In this document: in pieces, positions 44,978 through 62,179 of the stretch
How the letters are laid out: every line of letters starts with the position of its first letter
Numbering within the stretch: position 1 is the stretch's first letter
DNA from: Streptomyces seoulensis
GTDB lineage: Bacteria; Actinomycetota; Actinomycetes; Streptomycetales; Streptomycetaceae
Reading direction: 5' to 3'
DNA: 64,000 nt
Assembly (NCBI GenBank): GCA_013364255.1
Contig: CP054936.1
Location: 5,660,353-5,724,352 of the forward strand
Made by a program: the position numbers and the translations under genes
Notes under the pieces: model-generated
The model's database searches: none
What the model was told of the DNA's origin: nothing
What the model saw: only the letters and a program-made list of their open reading frames with translations

Positions 44978-45080
44978 GCCGTCGCGGCGGCGGAGGCGGC
45001 CGAGCCGTCCGGGCCGGCGTCAGGGGCTGTCACAGGCATCGCATAGGGTCGGTTCCCGTTCGACAGGGAGGGGAACAACC

Positions 45081-45809
45081 ATGCGGGGCGGACGAAGAGG
45101 GGGTGCCGTCGTGGCGGCGGCCGTGCTGGCCGGTGCGCTCGCCACGGGCTGCGGGCCCTCGGCCACGCCGGGCGGCGACGACGCCGGCCGCGGGACGCCG
45201 ACCGCACCGCCGACGCCCAAGGGCCCCGTGCGGATCGTCGAGTCGCTCGCCCCCGACGGCACCACCGTCCGCGTCGGCTCCCCGGCCGCGAAGACCGTCG
45301 TCACGGTCTACGAGGACCTGCGCTGCCCGGTCTGCGAGGAGTTCGAGACCCAGGGCGGGGCCGGCGCCCTGCGCGGGATGGTCCGCTCCGGCGAGGTGCG
45401 GGTGGAGTACACGCTCGCCTCCTTCCTGGACGCCCGGCTCGGCGGCCACGGCTCCGAGAGGGCCGCCAACGCCCTGCGCGCCGCCCTGGACGCGGGCAGG
45501 TTCGCCGAGTACCACGACGTGCTCTACGCCCACCAGCCCGAGGAGAGCGTCGACGGCTACACCGACGCGTACCTGCTGAAGCTGGCCGGCCAGGTGAAGG
45601 GCCTGCGCGGCAAGGAGTTCGACGCCGCGGTCAAGGGCATGAAGTACCGCGGCTTCGTGACCGCCTCCGAACGCGCCTTCGACACCTCGGGCGCGACCGG
45701 CACGCCCACCATGAAGGTCAACGGCAGGATCGTCGACGACTGGCTGGCGGGCGGCCTCTTCGACGCGGGCATGCTGCCCACGGTGATCCGGACGATGGCC
45801 GAGGACTGA
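45081..45809 (+). CDS. Thioredoxin-fold (DsbA-like) lipoprotein
   Basis: A 242-residue exported protein. A basic start and hydrophobic stretch end in LATGC, a lipobox with C24 as lipid site. A Gly/Pro/Thr-rich linker follows to about residue 48, then a DsbA-type domain. Its active site is CPVC (C81, C84) in YEDLRCPVCEEFE, and the cis-Pro loop is TGTPTMKVNG. It probably oxidises or isomerises disulfides of exported proteins. The ATG has GGGAGGGG upstream. A -10-like TAGGGT lies at 45044-45049. Confidence 0.88.
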   Translation: MRGGRRGGAVVAAAVLAGALATGCGPSATPGGDDAGRGTPTAPPTPKGPVRIVESLAPDGTTVRVGSPAAKTVVTVYEDLRCPVCEEFETQGGAGALRGMVRSGEVRVEYTLASFLDARLGGHGSERAANALRAALDAGRFAEYHDVLYAHQPEESVDGYTDAYLLKLAGQVKGLRGKEFDAAVKGMKYRGFVTASERAFDTSGATGTPTMKVNGRIVDDWLAGGLFDAGMLPTVIRTMAED

Positions 45810-45866
45810 CCGAGCCGCCGCCCGGCGTCCGCCGCCCGGCCCCGTCATCCGACCCCGCCATCGGCC

Positions 45867-46898
45867 TCAGCTCGTCAGCCAGTCGTCCACGCCCGACAGC
45901 AGTTTCTCGCGCAGGTCCTCCGGGGCCGCCGAGGCGCGGATCGACTGGCGGGCCAGCTCGGCCAGCTCGGCGTCCGTGAAGGAGTGGTGGCGGCGGGCGA
46001 TGTCGTACTGGGCCGCCAGGCGCGAGCCGAACAGCAGCGGGTCGTCGGCGCCGAGCGCCATCGGCACGCCCGCCTCGAAGAGCGTGCGCAGCGGAACGTC
46101 CTCGGGCTTCTCGTAGACGCCGAGGGCCACGTTGGAGGCCGGGCACACCTCGCAGGTCACGCCCCGGTCGGCGAGCCGGCTCAGCAGGCGCGGGTCCTCC
46201 GCCGCGCGCACCCCGTGGCCGATCCGCCGCGCTTCCAGGTCGTCCAGGCAGTCGCGGACCGAGGCCGGGCCGGTCAGCTCGCCGCCGTGCGGGGCCGCGA
46301 ACAGGCCGCCCTCGCGGGCGATCGCGAACGCCCGGTCGAAGTCACGGGCCATGCCCCGGCGCTCGTCGTTGGACAGCCCGAAACCGACCACGCCGCGGTC
46401 GCGGTAGCGCACGGCCAGCCGGGCCAGCGTGCGGGCGTCCAGCGGATGCTTCATCCGGTTGGCCGCCACCAGGACCCGCATCCCGAGACCGGTGTCACGC
46501 GACGCCGCCTCGACCGCGTCCAGGATGACCTCCAGCGCCGGGATCAGCCCGCCGAGCCGGGGCGCGTACGACGTCGGGTCGACCTGGATCTCCAGCCAGC
46601 CCGAGCCGTCCCTGATGTCCTCCTCGGCGGCCTCGCGCACCAGCCGCTGGATGTCCTCGGGCTCGCGCAGGCAGGAACGCGCCGCGTCGTACAGCCGCTG
46701 GAAGCGGAACCAGCCCCGTTCGTCGGTCGCCCGCAGCCTGGGCGGCTCACCGCTGAACAGGGCGTCCGTCAGCGCCTCGGGCAGGCGCACGCCGTACTTG
46801 TCGGCCAGTTCCAGCAGGGTGGTGGGCCGCATCGACCCGGTGAAGTGCAGGTGCAGATGGGCCTTCGGCAGGTCAGAGACATCACGTACACGCTCCAT
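45867..46898 (-). CDS. add: Adenosine deaminase-family protein
   Basis: 343 residues. Metal ligands lie in KAHLHLHFTGS (H14, H16 or H18), the middle motif is FAAPHGGELTGP with the catalytic His-Glu pair, and LGADDPLLFGS holds the distal Asp pair. It is predicted to deaminate adenosine to inosine, or a modified adenine nucleoside. The ATG at 46898 has GGGA upstream; a GTG six codons earlier is possible. HFTGS replaces the usual HLDGS/HLEGT, a small departure that could affect substrate choice. Confidence 0.88.
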   Translation of the reverse strand: MERVRDVSDLPKAHLHLHFTGSMRPTTLLELADKYGVRLPEALTDALFSGEPPRLRATDERGWFRFQRLYDAARSCLREPEDIQRLVREAAEEDIRDGSGWLEIQVDPTSYAPRLGGLIPALEVILDAVEAASRDTGLGMRVLVAANRMKHPLDARTLARLAVRYRDRGVVGFGLSNDERRGMARDFDRAFAIAREGGLFAAPHGGELTGPASVRDCLDDLEARRIGHGVRAAEDPRLLSRLADRGVTCEVCPASNVALGVYEKPEDVPLRTLFEAGVPMALGADDPLLFGSRLAAQYDIARRHHSFTDAELAELARQSIRASAAPEDLREKLLSGVDDWLTS

Positions 46899-46978
46899 TC
46901 CCAGATCCTGCCGCACGCCGGGGCCCCACCGGTAGCCGTTTCCCCGTTCGTGAGCTTGCTCGCACGCACAAACGAGGG

Positions 46979-47018
46979 GGCCGGTCCAACCGACTCACGT
47001 GAGTAGGTTGAACCGGCC
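46979..47018 (-). terminator. Long palindromic terminator of the aminotransferase gene
   Basis: Two 20-base arms, GGCCGGTCCAACCGACTCAC and its near-perfect complement with two mismatches and no real loop, lie 30 bp past the aminotransferase stop and before add. Confidence 0.8.
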
Positions 47019-47047
47019 CGTAACGCCCCGCGAAGCAGGCGGGCGCG

Positions 47048-48274
<1,227 letters not shown>

Positions 48275-48441
48275 ACCGCCCATCGTTCCAGACCGCGAAC
48301 GCCGCGGGCACACGGGTTTCACCCACTGGGCAGGACCGGTCTACGACGTGAACACCCGTCCGGATCCGTGCTCCGGCCAGGCGATCTTCGTCCCGGGCCG
48401 CCGCCGGGCGTCGCGCGCGGGACATCCAAGAACACTTTCTG

Positions 48442-48471
48442 TTCGACGCTGGGCCGCGGACCACGTACACT
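48442..48471 (+). promoter_or_regulatory. Promoter of the tRNA-Trp - secE - nusG transcript
   Basis: TTCGAC (48442-48447) and TACACT (48466-48471) are 18 bases apart, placing the start near 48478, about 77 bases before tRNA-Trp. Confidence 0.55.
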
Positions 48472-48554
48472 CTCACCTCGTTGGCCTTCAGCAGCCGCCG
48501 CACCCGGTGCGCACCGGGCATCCGGTCGGATGCGGTACGTTGGGGGACACACAA

Positions 48555-48627
48555 AGGGTCGTAGCTCAATTGGTAGAGCACTGGTCTCCAAAACCAGCGG
48601 TTGGGGGTTCAAGTCCCTCCGGCCCTG
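48555..48627 (+). tRNA. tRNA-Trp (CCA)
   Basis: 73 nt. The acceptor AGGGTCG pairs with CGGCCCT (one G-T pair) and the discriminator is G. The anticodon arm CTGGT-CTCCAAA-ACCAG gives anticodon CCA. Located directly upstream of secE, as is usual. Confidence 0.97.
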
Positions 48628-48737
48628 CTACACACACCTTCGCCAGGGATGTGTGCGCGCATGTACGTACAGAAATGCACCGCCGTGCGGCTCGACCGGG
48701 CGCGGCACGGCCACGACCCGGAATCAGGTGAGGACGC

Positions 48738-49025
48738 ATGACGGACGCCGTGGGCTCCATCGACACGCCTGATGCCCAGGACGAGGTGGCGGAGTCCAAG
48801 AAGAAGCCCCGCAAGGGCGGCAAGCGCGCCAAGAAGGGCCCGCTGAAGCGTCTTGCGCTCTTCTACCGGCAGATCGTCGCGGAGCTCCGCAAGGTCGTCT
48901 GGCCGACGCGTGGCCAGCTGTCGTCGTACACCACCGTGGTGATCTTCTTCGTCGCCATCATGATCGCCCTGGTGACCGTGATTGACTATGGGCTCAACCA
49001 CGCGGCCAAGTACGTCTTCGGCTGA
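48738..49025 (+). CDS. secE: Preprotein translocase subunit SecE
   Basis: 95 residues. A Lys-rich cytoplasmic N-terminus (KKKPRKGGKRAKKG) leads to the conserved amphipathic segment FYRQIVAELRKVVWPTR and a single membrane helix VIFFVAIMIALVTVIDYGL. This is the short one-helix Gram-positive form. Part of the SecYEG channel. Confidence 0.97.
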   Translation: MTDAVGSIDTPDAQDEVAESKKKPRKGGKRAKKGPLKRLALFYRQIVAELRKVVWPTRGQLSSYTTVVIFFVAIMIALVTVIDYGLNHAAKYVFG

Positions 49026-49037
49026 GCCAAGAGCGAA

Positions 49038-49065
49038 GGGCGCCGTGGTTACCGGCGCCCCTTTT
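49038..49065 (+). terminator. Hairpin between secE and nusG
   Basis: GGGCGCCG-T pairs with A-CGGCGCCC and is followed by CTTTT. It is placed 42 bp before nusG and may act as a partial terminator. Confidence 0.75.
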
Positions 49066-49106
49066 CGCATGTTCCACCCCTATGTATCCAGGAAGAAGCA
49101 GCCACC

Positions 49107-49982
49107 GTGTCTGACCCGAACCTGAACGACGCCGTCGAGCCGACCGAGTCCGTGGATGACGAGCTCGACATCGTCGAAGGCGCCGACGAGGTCGACGAGG
49201 CCGAGGCTGTCGAGGCCGCCGCGGGCGAGCCGGCCGAGGAGGCCGCGCTGCACGTCGAGGACGAGGCCGCCGACGAAGAGGCCGTCGAGGACGAGGCGGA
49301 GGACGCTGAGACCGACGACGCCGAGGCCGGCGAAGAGGCCGTCGCTCAGGAGCCCGAGCCCGAGGTGGACCCGGTCACCAAGCTCCGCGAGGAGCTGCGC
49401 ACGCTGCCCGGCGAGTGGTACGTGATCCACACCTACGCCGGCTACGAGAAGCGCGTGAAGGCCAACCTGGAGCAGCGCGCCGTCTCGCTGAACGTCGAGG
49501 ACTTCATCTACCAGGCCGAGGTGCCCGAGGAAGAGATCGTCCAGATCAAGAACGGCGAGCGCAAGACCGTCCGGCAGAACAAGCTGCCCGGTTACGTCCT
49601 CGTCCGCATGGATCTGACGAACGAGTCCTGGGGCGTCGTCCGCAACACCCCGGGCGTCACCGGCTTCGTCGGCAACGCCTACGACCCCTACCCGCTGTCC
49701 CTGGACGAGATCGTGAAGATGCTCGCCCCGGAGGCGGAGGAGAAGGCCGCCCGCGAGGCCGCCGAGGCCGAGGGCAAGCCGGCGCCGCAGCGCAAGGTCG
49801 AGGTCCAGGTGCTGGACTTCGAGGTCGGCGACTCGGTCACCGTCACCGACGGCCCGTTCGCCACGCTCCAGGCGACCATCAACGAGATCAACGCCGACTC
49901 GAAGAAGGTCAAGGGCCTCGTCGAGATCTTCGGCCGCGAGACCCCGGTCGAGCTGAGCTTCGACCAGATCCAGAAGAACTAG
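49107..49982 (+). CDS. nusG: Transcription termination/antitermination factor NusG with acidic N-terminal extension
   Basis: 291 residues, against about 180 in E. coli. Residues 1-95 are a very acidic, Ala/Glu/Asp-rich extension. The NGN domain starts at [19 protein letters not shown] (about 100) with [10 protein letters not shown] and [10 protein letters not shown]. The KOW domain lies near 235 ([19 protein letters not shown]) and ends [11 protein letters not shown]. Such extensions are known in high-GC actinobacteria. The GTG at 49107 follows AGGAAGAAG. Confidence 0.97.
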   Translation: MSDPNLNDAVEPTESVDDELDIVEGADEVDEAEAVEAAAGEPAEEAALHVEDEAADEEAVEDEAEDAETDDAEAGEEAVAQEPEPEVDPVTKLREELRTLPGEWYVIHTYAGYEKRVKANLEQRAVSLNVEDFIYQAEVPEEEIVQIKNGERKTVRQNKLPGYVLVRMDLTNESWGVVRNTPGVTGFVGNAYDPYPLSLDEIVKMLAPEAEEKAAREAAEAEGKPAPQRKVEVQVLDFEVGDSVTVTDGPFATLQATINEINADSKKVKGLVEIFGRETPVELSFDQIQKN

Positions 49983-50003
49983 TTCTTTCTGGACGAACCG
50001 CTT

Positions 50004-50053
50004 CCGCGCAGGTCAGGCGGGCTGCTCGCAGCCGGTCTGACCTGCGCGGTTTT
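50004..50053 (+). terminator. Terminator of the secE-nusG transcript
   Basis: CCGCGCAGGTCAG pairs perfectly with CTGACCTGCGCGG and is followed by TTTT. The loop holds a second small hairpin. Confidence 0.92.
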
Positions 50054-50152
50054 CAGCCGCACAGCTATACCCGTTATCGTTGTGCGGTATGCCTGCGTCC
50101 GGGTGGTTTCCCGGAGGCGGGCAGGACCCGAATCGAAAGGACCCGGAGAGCC

Positions 50153-50587
50153 ATGCCTCCCAAGAAGAAGAAGGTCACGGGGCTCATCAAGCTCCAGATC
50201 AACGCCGGTGCGGCGAACCCGGCGCCGCCGGTCGGTCCGGCGCTCGGCCAGCACGGCGTGAACATCATGGAGTTCTGCAAGGCCTACAACGCCGCGACCG
50301 AGTCGCAGCGTGGCTGGGTCATCCCGGTGGAGATCACGGTCTACGAGGACCGTTCCTTCACCTTCGTGACCAAGACCCCGCCGGCCGCGAAGATGATCCT
50401 CAAGGCCGCTGGTGTCGAGAAGGGCTCCGGCGAGCCCCACAAGACCAAGGTCGCGAAGATCACCGACGCGCAGGTCCGCGAGATCGCGCAGACCAAGCTG
50501 CCCGACCTCAACGCCAATGACCTGGACGCCGCCGCGAAGATCATCGCCGGCACCGCGCGTTCCATGGGCATCACGGTCGAGGGCTGA
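50153..50587 (+). CDS. rplK: 50S ribosomal protein L11
   Basis: 144 residues, matching L11 throughout: [52 protein letters not shown] and [10 protein letters not shown]. It binds the GTPase-centre rRNA and is the stringent-response sensor partner. ATG with GGAG upstream. A weak promoter (TTCAGC, 17 bases, TATCGT at 50075-50080) lies between the nusG terminator and this gene. Confidence 0.98.
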
Positions 50588-50682
50588 ACCCCACCTTCGT
50601 AGTCATGCGGCCGTGAAACGCCGCACGTGGCAGGGCCTGCTCGGCCCGTACCACGACTCCTTTCCACACCACAGGAGCAGTT

Positions 50683-51408
50683 GTGAGCAAGCGCAGCAAG
50701 GCTCTCCGCGCTGCGGACGCCAAGATCGACCGGGAGAAGCAGTACGCCCCGCTCGAGGCCGTCCGTCTCGCCAAGGAGACCTCCACGACCAAGTTCGACG
50801 GCACCGTCGAGGTCGCCTTCCGCCTGGGTGTCGACCCGCGCAAGGCCGACCAGATGGTCCGTGGCACCGTGAACCTTCCGCACGGCACCGGCAAGACCGC
50901 CCGGGTCCTGGTCTTCGCGACCGGTGACCGTGCTGCGGCCGCGGAGGCCGCGGGCGCCGACATCGTCGGCTCCGACGAACTGATCGACGAGGTGGCGAAG
51001 GGCCGTCTGGACTTCGACGCCGTCGTCGCCACCCCGGACCTCATGGGCAAGGTCGGCCGCCTCGGCCGCGTCCTCGGCCCGCGTGGTCTGATGCCGAACC
51101 CGAAGACCGGCACCGTCACCCCCGACGTGGCCAAGGCCGTCACCGACATCAAGGGCGGCAAGATCGAGTTCCGCGTCGACAAGCACTCGAACCTGCACTT
51201 CATCATCGGCAAGACGTCGTTCGACGACGACAAGCTGGTGGAGAACTACGGCGCCGCGCTGGAGGAGATCCTCCGTCTGAAGCCGTCCGCCGCCAAGGGT
51301 CGCTACATCAAGAAGGCCGCCATCAGCACCACGATGGGCCCCGGCATCCAGATCGACCCGAACCGCACCCGCAACCTCCTCGTCGAGGAGGACCCGGCCG
51401 CGGTCTGA
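50683..51408 (+). CDS. rplA: 50S ribosomal protein L1
   Basis: 241 residues. The L1 core is seen in [40 protein letters not shown] and [20 protein letters not shown] start after a CAGGAG ribosome site. It probably forms one operon with rplK, 95 bp upstream; the gap contains a GC-rich hairpin that could be an autoregulatory L1 site (not proved). Confidence 0.98.
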   Translation: MSKRSKALRAADAKIDREKQYAPLEAVRLAKETSTTKFDGTVEVAFRLGVDPRKADQMVRGTVNLPHGTGKTARVLVFATGDRAAAAEAAGADIVGSDELIDEVAKGRLDFDAVVATPDLMGKVGRLGRVLGPRGLMPNPKTGTVTPDVAKAVTDIKGGKIEFRVDKHSNLHFIIGKTSFDDDKLVENYGAALEEILRLKPSAAKGRYIKKAAISTTMGPGIQIDPNRTRNLLVEEDPAAV

Positions 51409-51431
51409 GCCTCCGGCTCACATCGGTCGAC

Positions 51432-51473
51432 GACGAGCCCCGCAACCGAACGGTTGCGGGGCTCGTCCCTTTT
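51432..51473 (+). terminator. Terminator of rplK-rplA
   Basis: GACGAGCCCCGCAACC pairs perfectly with GGTTGCGGGGCTCGTC around a GAAC tetraloop, then CCCTTTT. Confidence 0.95.
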
Positions 51474-51475
51474 CC

Positions 51476-51505
51476 TGGAGTCCACTGGAGTCCACTGGAG
51501 TCCAA
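51476..51505. repeat. Three 10-bp tandem repeats after the rplA terminator
   Basis: TGGAGTCCAC, TGGAGTCCAC and TGGAGTCCAA head to tail, followed by a decayed copy. Each unit contains the palindrome GTGGACTCCA-like half sites. Confidence 0.75.
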
Positions 51506-51548
51506 TGGATTCCCCTCGGATTCCGGTGGGACTTTCTGTGAGACGTCT

Positions 51549-51565
51549 GTACGGCTCTTCCGTAC
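51549..51565. promoter_or_regulatory. Inverted repeat upstream of the lipoprotein gene
   Basis: GTACGG-CTCTT-CCGTAC, a perfect 6-bp inverted repeat about 20 bp before a possible -10 box TAGCGT (51585-51590). A candidate operator over the -35 region. Confidence 0.4.
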
Positions 51566-51624
51566 GGTTGTCAGTGGCCCGCGCTAGCGTGCGGGACACA
51601 GCGAACGCATAGGGGTGGGGCGAA

Positions 51625-52554
51625 ATGACGAACAGGACCGTACGCCGGACGACGCTCTCGATCGCGGCGGTGGCCGCGCTGACGGGGGTGGCGGCCTGCG
51701 GATCCGGATCCGGTTCCGGCGGCGGCCAGGGCGGCAAGGGATCGCTCCCGATGAGCCCCGTGGCGGCCCTGCGGGCGGCCGAGACGTCCACCGCGAAGGC
51801 CGACTCGGCCCGGGTCGAGTCGACCACCAGCATGGGCACCCTGATGTCCATGAAGGCGGACGGCTCGCTCGCCTGGGGCCACGGCCTCACCGGCACGATG
51901 ACGATCACGTACACCGGCGGCACCGCGGCCGAGACGCTGCGCAAGCTCGGCAACACGAAGACCGAGGCGCGCTACCTGCCCGAGGGCTACTACACGAAGA
52001 TGAGCGACCAGTACGCCGGCGCGCTGGGCGGCAAGCACTGGCTCAAATACGCCTACGCCGACCTCGCCAAGGCGGCCGGCGGCTCCGGCGCGTACCTCAC
52101 GGACCAGATGCAGAACAGCACGCCGAACCAGGGCGTGCGCCTCCTGCTGGCCTCCGGCGACGTGAAGAAGGTCGGTGAGGACCAGGTCGCCGGACAGCGG
52201 GCCACGCACTACGCGGGCACGGTGAACGTCGCCGACTTCGCCGACAAGACCAACCACAACCTCTCGGCCGGCCAGCTCGCCTCGCTGAAGAAGCAGCTCG
52301 GCCAGGCCGGCATCAGCACCGAGACCGTGGACATCTGGATCAACGACCAGAACCTGCTGGTGAAGAAGACCGAGAAGGCCGACACCACGAACGGCGCCAT
52401 GGCCACCACCGCGGTCTACCGCGACTACGGCGTGAAGGTCTCGGTCACCGCGCCGCCGGCGGGCGACACCGCGGACTTCGCGGAGCTGCTCAAGCAGCAG
52501 GGCGCCGGGGCCGACTCCGCCTCCGGCAGCGCCACCGCCCCGGCTGGCTCCTGA
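51625..52554 (+). CDS. Lipoprotein of the LppX/LprG-like class
   Basis: 309 residues. The signal peptide ends in LTGVAAC with lipid-bearing C25, followed by a Gly/Ser-rich linker. The mature domain, with ALRAAETSTAKADSARVE, YYTKMSDQYAGAL and VDIWINDQNLLVKKTEKAD, resembles the half-barrel lipid-carrier lipoproteins of actinobacteria. It lies between rplA and rplJ, a place where Streptomyces genomes carry such a lipoprotein. The function is unknown. Confidence 0.82.
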   Translation: MTNRTVRRTTLSIAAVAALTGVAACGSGSGSGGGQGGKGSLPMSPVAALRAAETSTAKADSARVESTTSMGTLMSMKADGSLAWGHGLTGTMTITYTGGTAAETLRKLGNTKTEARYLPEGYYTKMSDQYAGALGGKHWLKYAYADLAKAAGGSGAYLTDQMQNSTPNQGVRLLLASGDVKKVGEDQVAGQRATHYAGTVNVADFADKTNHNLSAGQLASLKKQLGQAGISTETVDIWINDQNLLVKKTEKADTTNGAMATTAVYRDYGVKVSVTAPPAGDTADFAELLKQQGAGADSASGSATAPAGS

Positions 52555-52639
52555 CCGCACGGGACGCCGCCGCACGAGCCGTACGGCCCGGTGCCCGCCG
52601 GGCCGACGTCACCCGCCCGGCGGCCCGTGCCGTGCGGAT

Positions 52640-52669
52640 TTGCCTGGCGGCGTCCCGTTCGCGTACGCT
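52640..52669 (+). promoter_or_regulatory. Promoter of rplJ-rplL
   Basis: TTGCCT (52640-52645) and TACGCT (52664-52669) are 18 bases apart, predicting a start near 52676 and a 240-base leader. Confidence 0.65.
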
Positions 52670-52675
52670 CCTCAG

Positions 52676-52860
52676 GAAGCCAAAGACCGCTGGTCGTTGC
52701 CGTGCACTCGTACGAGGGTGCGGTGGCCGAAGGATCCGCTGTATATGCGGACGACCCGCGCAGGTGACTGTGGAAGAACTCCCGGAGTCCGCACGCTCAT
52801 GGCGTGTGTCCGACCGGTCGAGTCCGCCCCGTGCCCTGCGCCGGGGCGTTTCGTTTTCTC
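52676..52860 (+). ncRNA. L10-type ribosomal protein leader with attenuator
   Basis: The long rplJ leader contains AAAGACCGCTGGTCG and later GCAGGTGACTGTGGAAG, which fit the kink-turn-type binding site for the L10-(L12) complex. It ends in a terminator-like hairpin listed separately. The class is known to give autoregulation of rplJL. The boundaries are estimates. Confidence 0.7.
52826..52859 (+). terminator. Attenuator in the rplJ leader
   Basis: GCCCCG pairs with CGGGGC, followed by GTTTCGTTTTC, 55 bp before rplJ. It is placed as a leader attenuator. Confidence 0.65.
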
Positions 52861-52914
52861 AGTCCTCCTTCGGGTCCGCGCGGTCCGAATCACCCGGAAG
52901 GAGGCCGAGGCTCT

Positions 52915-53445
52915 ATGGCGAGGCCCGACAAGGCTGCCGCGGTGGCCGAGCTGACGGACAAGTTCCGCAACTCGAACGCCGCCGTGCTGACCGAGTACCG
53001 CGGTCTCACCGTGGCGCAGCTCAAGACGCTGCGCCGTTCGCTCGGTGAGAACGCCCAGTACGCCGTGGTGAAGAACACGCTGACCAAGATTGCGGCCAAC
53101 GAGGCCGGGATCACGACGCTGGACGACCAGTTCAATGGTCCGACGGCTGTCGCCTTCATCACCGGTGACCCGGTGGAGTCGGCGAAGGGTCTCCGTGACT
53201 TCGCCAAGGACAACCCCAATCTCGTCATCAAGGGCGGTGTCCTTGACGGCAAGGCGCTGTCCGCCGACGAGATCAAGAAGCTTGCGGACCTTGAGTCCCG
53301 CGAGGTTCTGCTCTCCAAGCTGGCGGGTGCCTTCAAGGGCAAGCAGTCCCAGGCTGCTTCGCTCTTCCAGGCGCTCCCCTCGAAGCTCGTCCGCACCGTG
53401 GACGCGCTTCGCGCCAAGCGCGACGAGCAGGGCGGTGCCGAGTAA
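52915..53445 (+). CDS. rplJ: 50S ribosomal protein L10
   Basis: 176 residues. [39 protein letters not shown] and [17 protein letters not shown] are the L10 core; the C-terminal helix that binds L7/L12 dimers follows. The ATG at 52915 has AAGGAGG upstream. Confidence 0.98.
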   Translation: MARPDKAAAVAELTDKFRNSNAAVLTEYRGLTVAQLKTLRRSLGENAQYAVVKNTLTKIAANEAGITTLDDQFNGPTAVAFITGDPVESAKGLRDFAKDNPNLVIKGGVLDGKALSADEIKKLADLESREVLLSKLAGAFKGKQSQAASLFQALPSKLVRTVDALRAKRDEQGGAE

Positions 53446-53585
53446 CTCGGCTCGCTTTCTGACCCTGGCCGCCTGAGCGGCACGGGTCGCAGCGGGCCCG
53501 ACGTCTACGCAGCAATGCCGTAAGGCACACGCCCGCCTCACCCAGTACATCCGGCACCTGCCGATCAGTGGAAGGATCGCCCATC

Positions 53586-53969
53586 ATGGCGAAGCTCACC
53601 CAGGAAGACCTCCTCGCCCAGTTCGAGGAGATGACCCTCATCGAGCTCTCCGAGTTCGTGAAGGCCTTCGAGGAGAAGTTCGACGTCACCGCCGCCGCGG
53701 CCGTCGCCGTTGCGGGCCCGGCCCAGGGTGGCCCGGCCGCCCCGGTCGAGGAGGAGAAGGACGAGTTCGACGTCGTCCTCACCGGCGCCGGCGACAAGAA
53801 GATCCAGGTCATCAAGGTCGTGCGCGAGCTGACCTCCCTCGGCCTGAAGGAGGCCAAGGACCTGGTCGACGGTGCGCCGAAGCCCGTCCTGGAGAAGGTC
53901 AACAAGGAGGCCGCGGACAAGGCCAAGGAGTCCCTCGAGGGCGCCGGCGCCTCCGTCGAGGTCAAGTAA
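53586..53969 (+). CDS. rplL: 50S ribosomal protein L7/L12
   Basis: 127 residues. The N-terminal dimer domain [20 protein letters not shown], an Ala/Gly hinge and the C-terminal factor-binding domain with [20 protein letters not shown] are all normal. The ATG at 53586 has AAGGA upstream; an in-frame ATG six codons earlier is not supported. Confidence 0.98.
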   Translation: MAKLTQEDLLAQFEEMTLIELSEFVKAFEEKFDVTAAAAVAVAGPAQGGPAAPVEEEKDEFDVVLTGAGDKKIQVIKVVRELTSLGLKEAKDLVDGAPKPVLEKVNKEAADKAKESLEGAGASVEVK

Positions 53970-54068
53970 CACCTCCCCGGGTCCGCACGGACTCCTGCGT
54001 GCCGCCGGCGGCCCGCGGAACGTTCCTCAGGACGGTCCGCACCGGGCTGTAACGCGAACGCACCGAAG

Positions 54069-54098
54069 AGCGATCATCCATCCGGGTGGTCGCTTTTC
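54069..54098 (+). terminator. Terminator after rplL
   Basis: AGCGATCA pairs with TGGTCGCT (one G-T pair), followed by TTTTCGCG. Confidence 0.75.
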
Positions 54099-54126
54099 GC
54101 GTTCCCGGGGGGTGGCTGTGGCGGCC

Positions 54127-54154
54127 TTGCACCCCACACCGGGAGGGGTAAGGT
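54127..54154 (+). promoter_or_regulatory. rpoB promoter candidate 1
   Basis: TTGCAC (54127-54132), 16-base spacer, TAAGGT (54149-54154). The start would be near 54161, about 450 bases before rpoB. Confidence 0.5.
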
Positions 54155-54400
54155 GATCTTCGTCGTGCCTCAGGAGACCACCGGCGGCGGGCCGCACGTG
54201 ACGATCGCGGCATCCGGTTCGGGCCGGGGAGGCCTTGACGAACCGCACGCAGCGCGCAATTCTCAGGACGCGTCGTCACGAGGATCCGAATCCGAGGCAT
54301 GGATCGACGGCGAAGAGGGCAGTATCAACCTGGCGTTGAGGGCAGCAGGCCATAGGGCGGTGACGACGACGAGGGTTATGGCAGACCGGCACACCGGCAC

Positions 54401-54429
54401 TGGACATCAGTGGGCCAAGTGGCTACACT
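54401..54429 (+). promoter_or_regulatory. rpoB promoter candidate 2
   Basis: TGGACA (54401-54406), 17-base spacer, TACACT (54424-54429). A strong vegetative promoter match with a start near 54436. Confidence 0.6.
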
Positions 54430-54613
54430 GACCCTTTGCGCTGCCTGTTAGCTGTCCCCTGCCCGTCACCAGGGGCATGCCCTCGCCCGAGCATCGAAGA
54501 CCGGACCGCACCTGACCTGGCCCACCCAGCCACGTCGGGCACCGTCTGTCCCGATGGCCGGAAGAGGGGCCGGTACGCGCGTAGTGAGTCCGAGCCCTCG
54601 GAAGGACCCCCTC

Positions 54614-58099
<3,486 letters not shown>

Positions 58100-58112
58100 C
58101 GGGAGTCCGGCA

Positions 58113-58138
58113 GGGGCCTCACCGATGAGTGAGGCCCC
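58113..58138 (+). terminator. Hairpin between rpoB and rpoC
   Basis: GGGGCCTCAC pairs perfectly with GTGAGGCCCC around a 6-base loop, with no T-run. It probably tunes or marks processing of the rpoBC message rather than ending it. Confidence 0.65.
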
Positions 58139-58201
58139 CGCCGACCCCCAGGCCCCCGTTTCAGACCACAGACTTACAACCCTGAGAGGGATTGACGCAT
58201 A

Positions 58202-62125
<3,924 letters not shown>

Positions 62126-62144
62126 GACACCTGCCTGACGCACT

Positions 62145-62179
62145 GAAGGGCGGCCACTCCCAGGGGGTGGCCGCCCTTC
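62145..62179 (+). terminator. Terminator of rpoBC
   Basis: GAAGGGCGGCCAC pairs perfectly with GTGGCCGCCCTTC around a 9-base loop, 20 bp after the rpoC stop. Confidence 0.85.

Larger units (their letters stand above)
53970..54613. other. Leader and promoter region of rpoBC
   Basis: About 640 bp with no gene. It contains a terminator for rplJL, two promoters for rpoB and the rpoB ribosome binding site, listed separately. Some short open frames cross it but none has a coding pattern. Confidence 0.8.

Noticed and set aside
50588-50682. A definite L1 autoregulatory site upstream of rplA
   Set aside because: A GC-rich hairpin exists, but I cannot match it reliably to the L1 binding structure by eye.
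54554-54613. ATG at 54554 as the rpoB start
   Set aside because: It lacks a ribosome binding site, and the TTG at 54614 follows GGAAGGA and gives the Streptomyces-type N-terminus and length.
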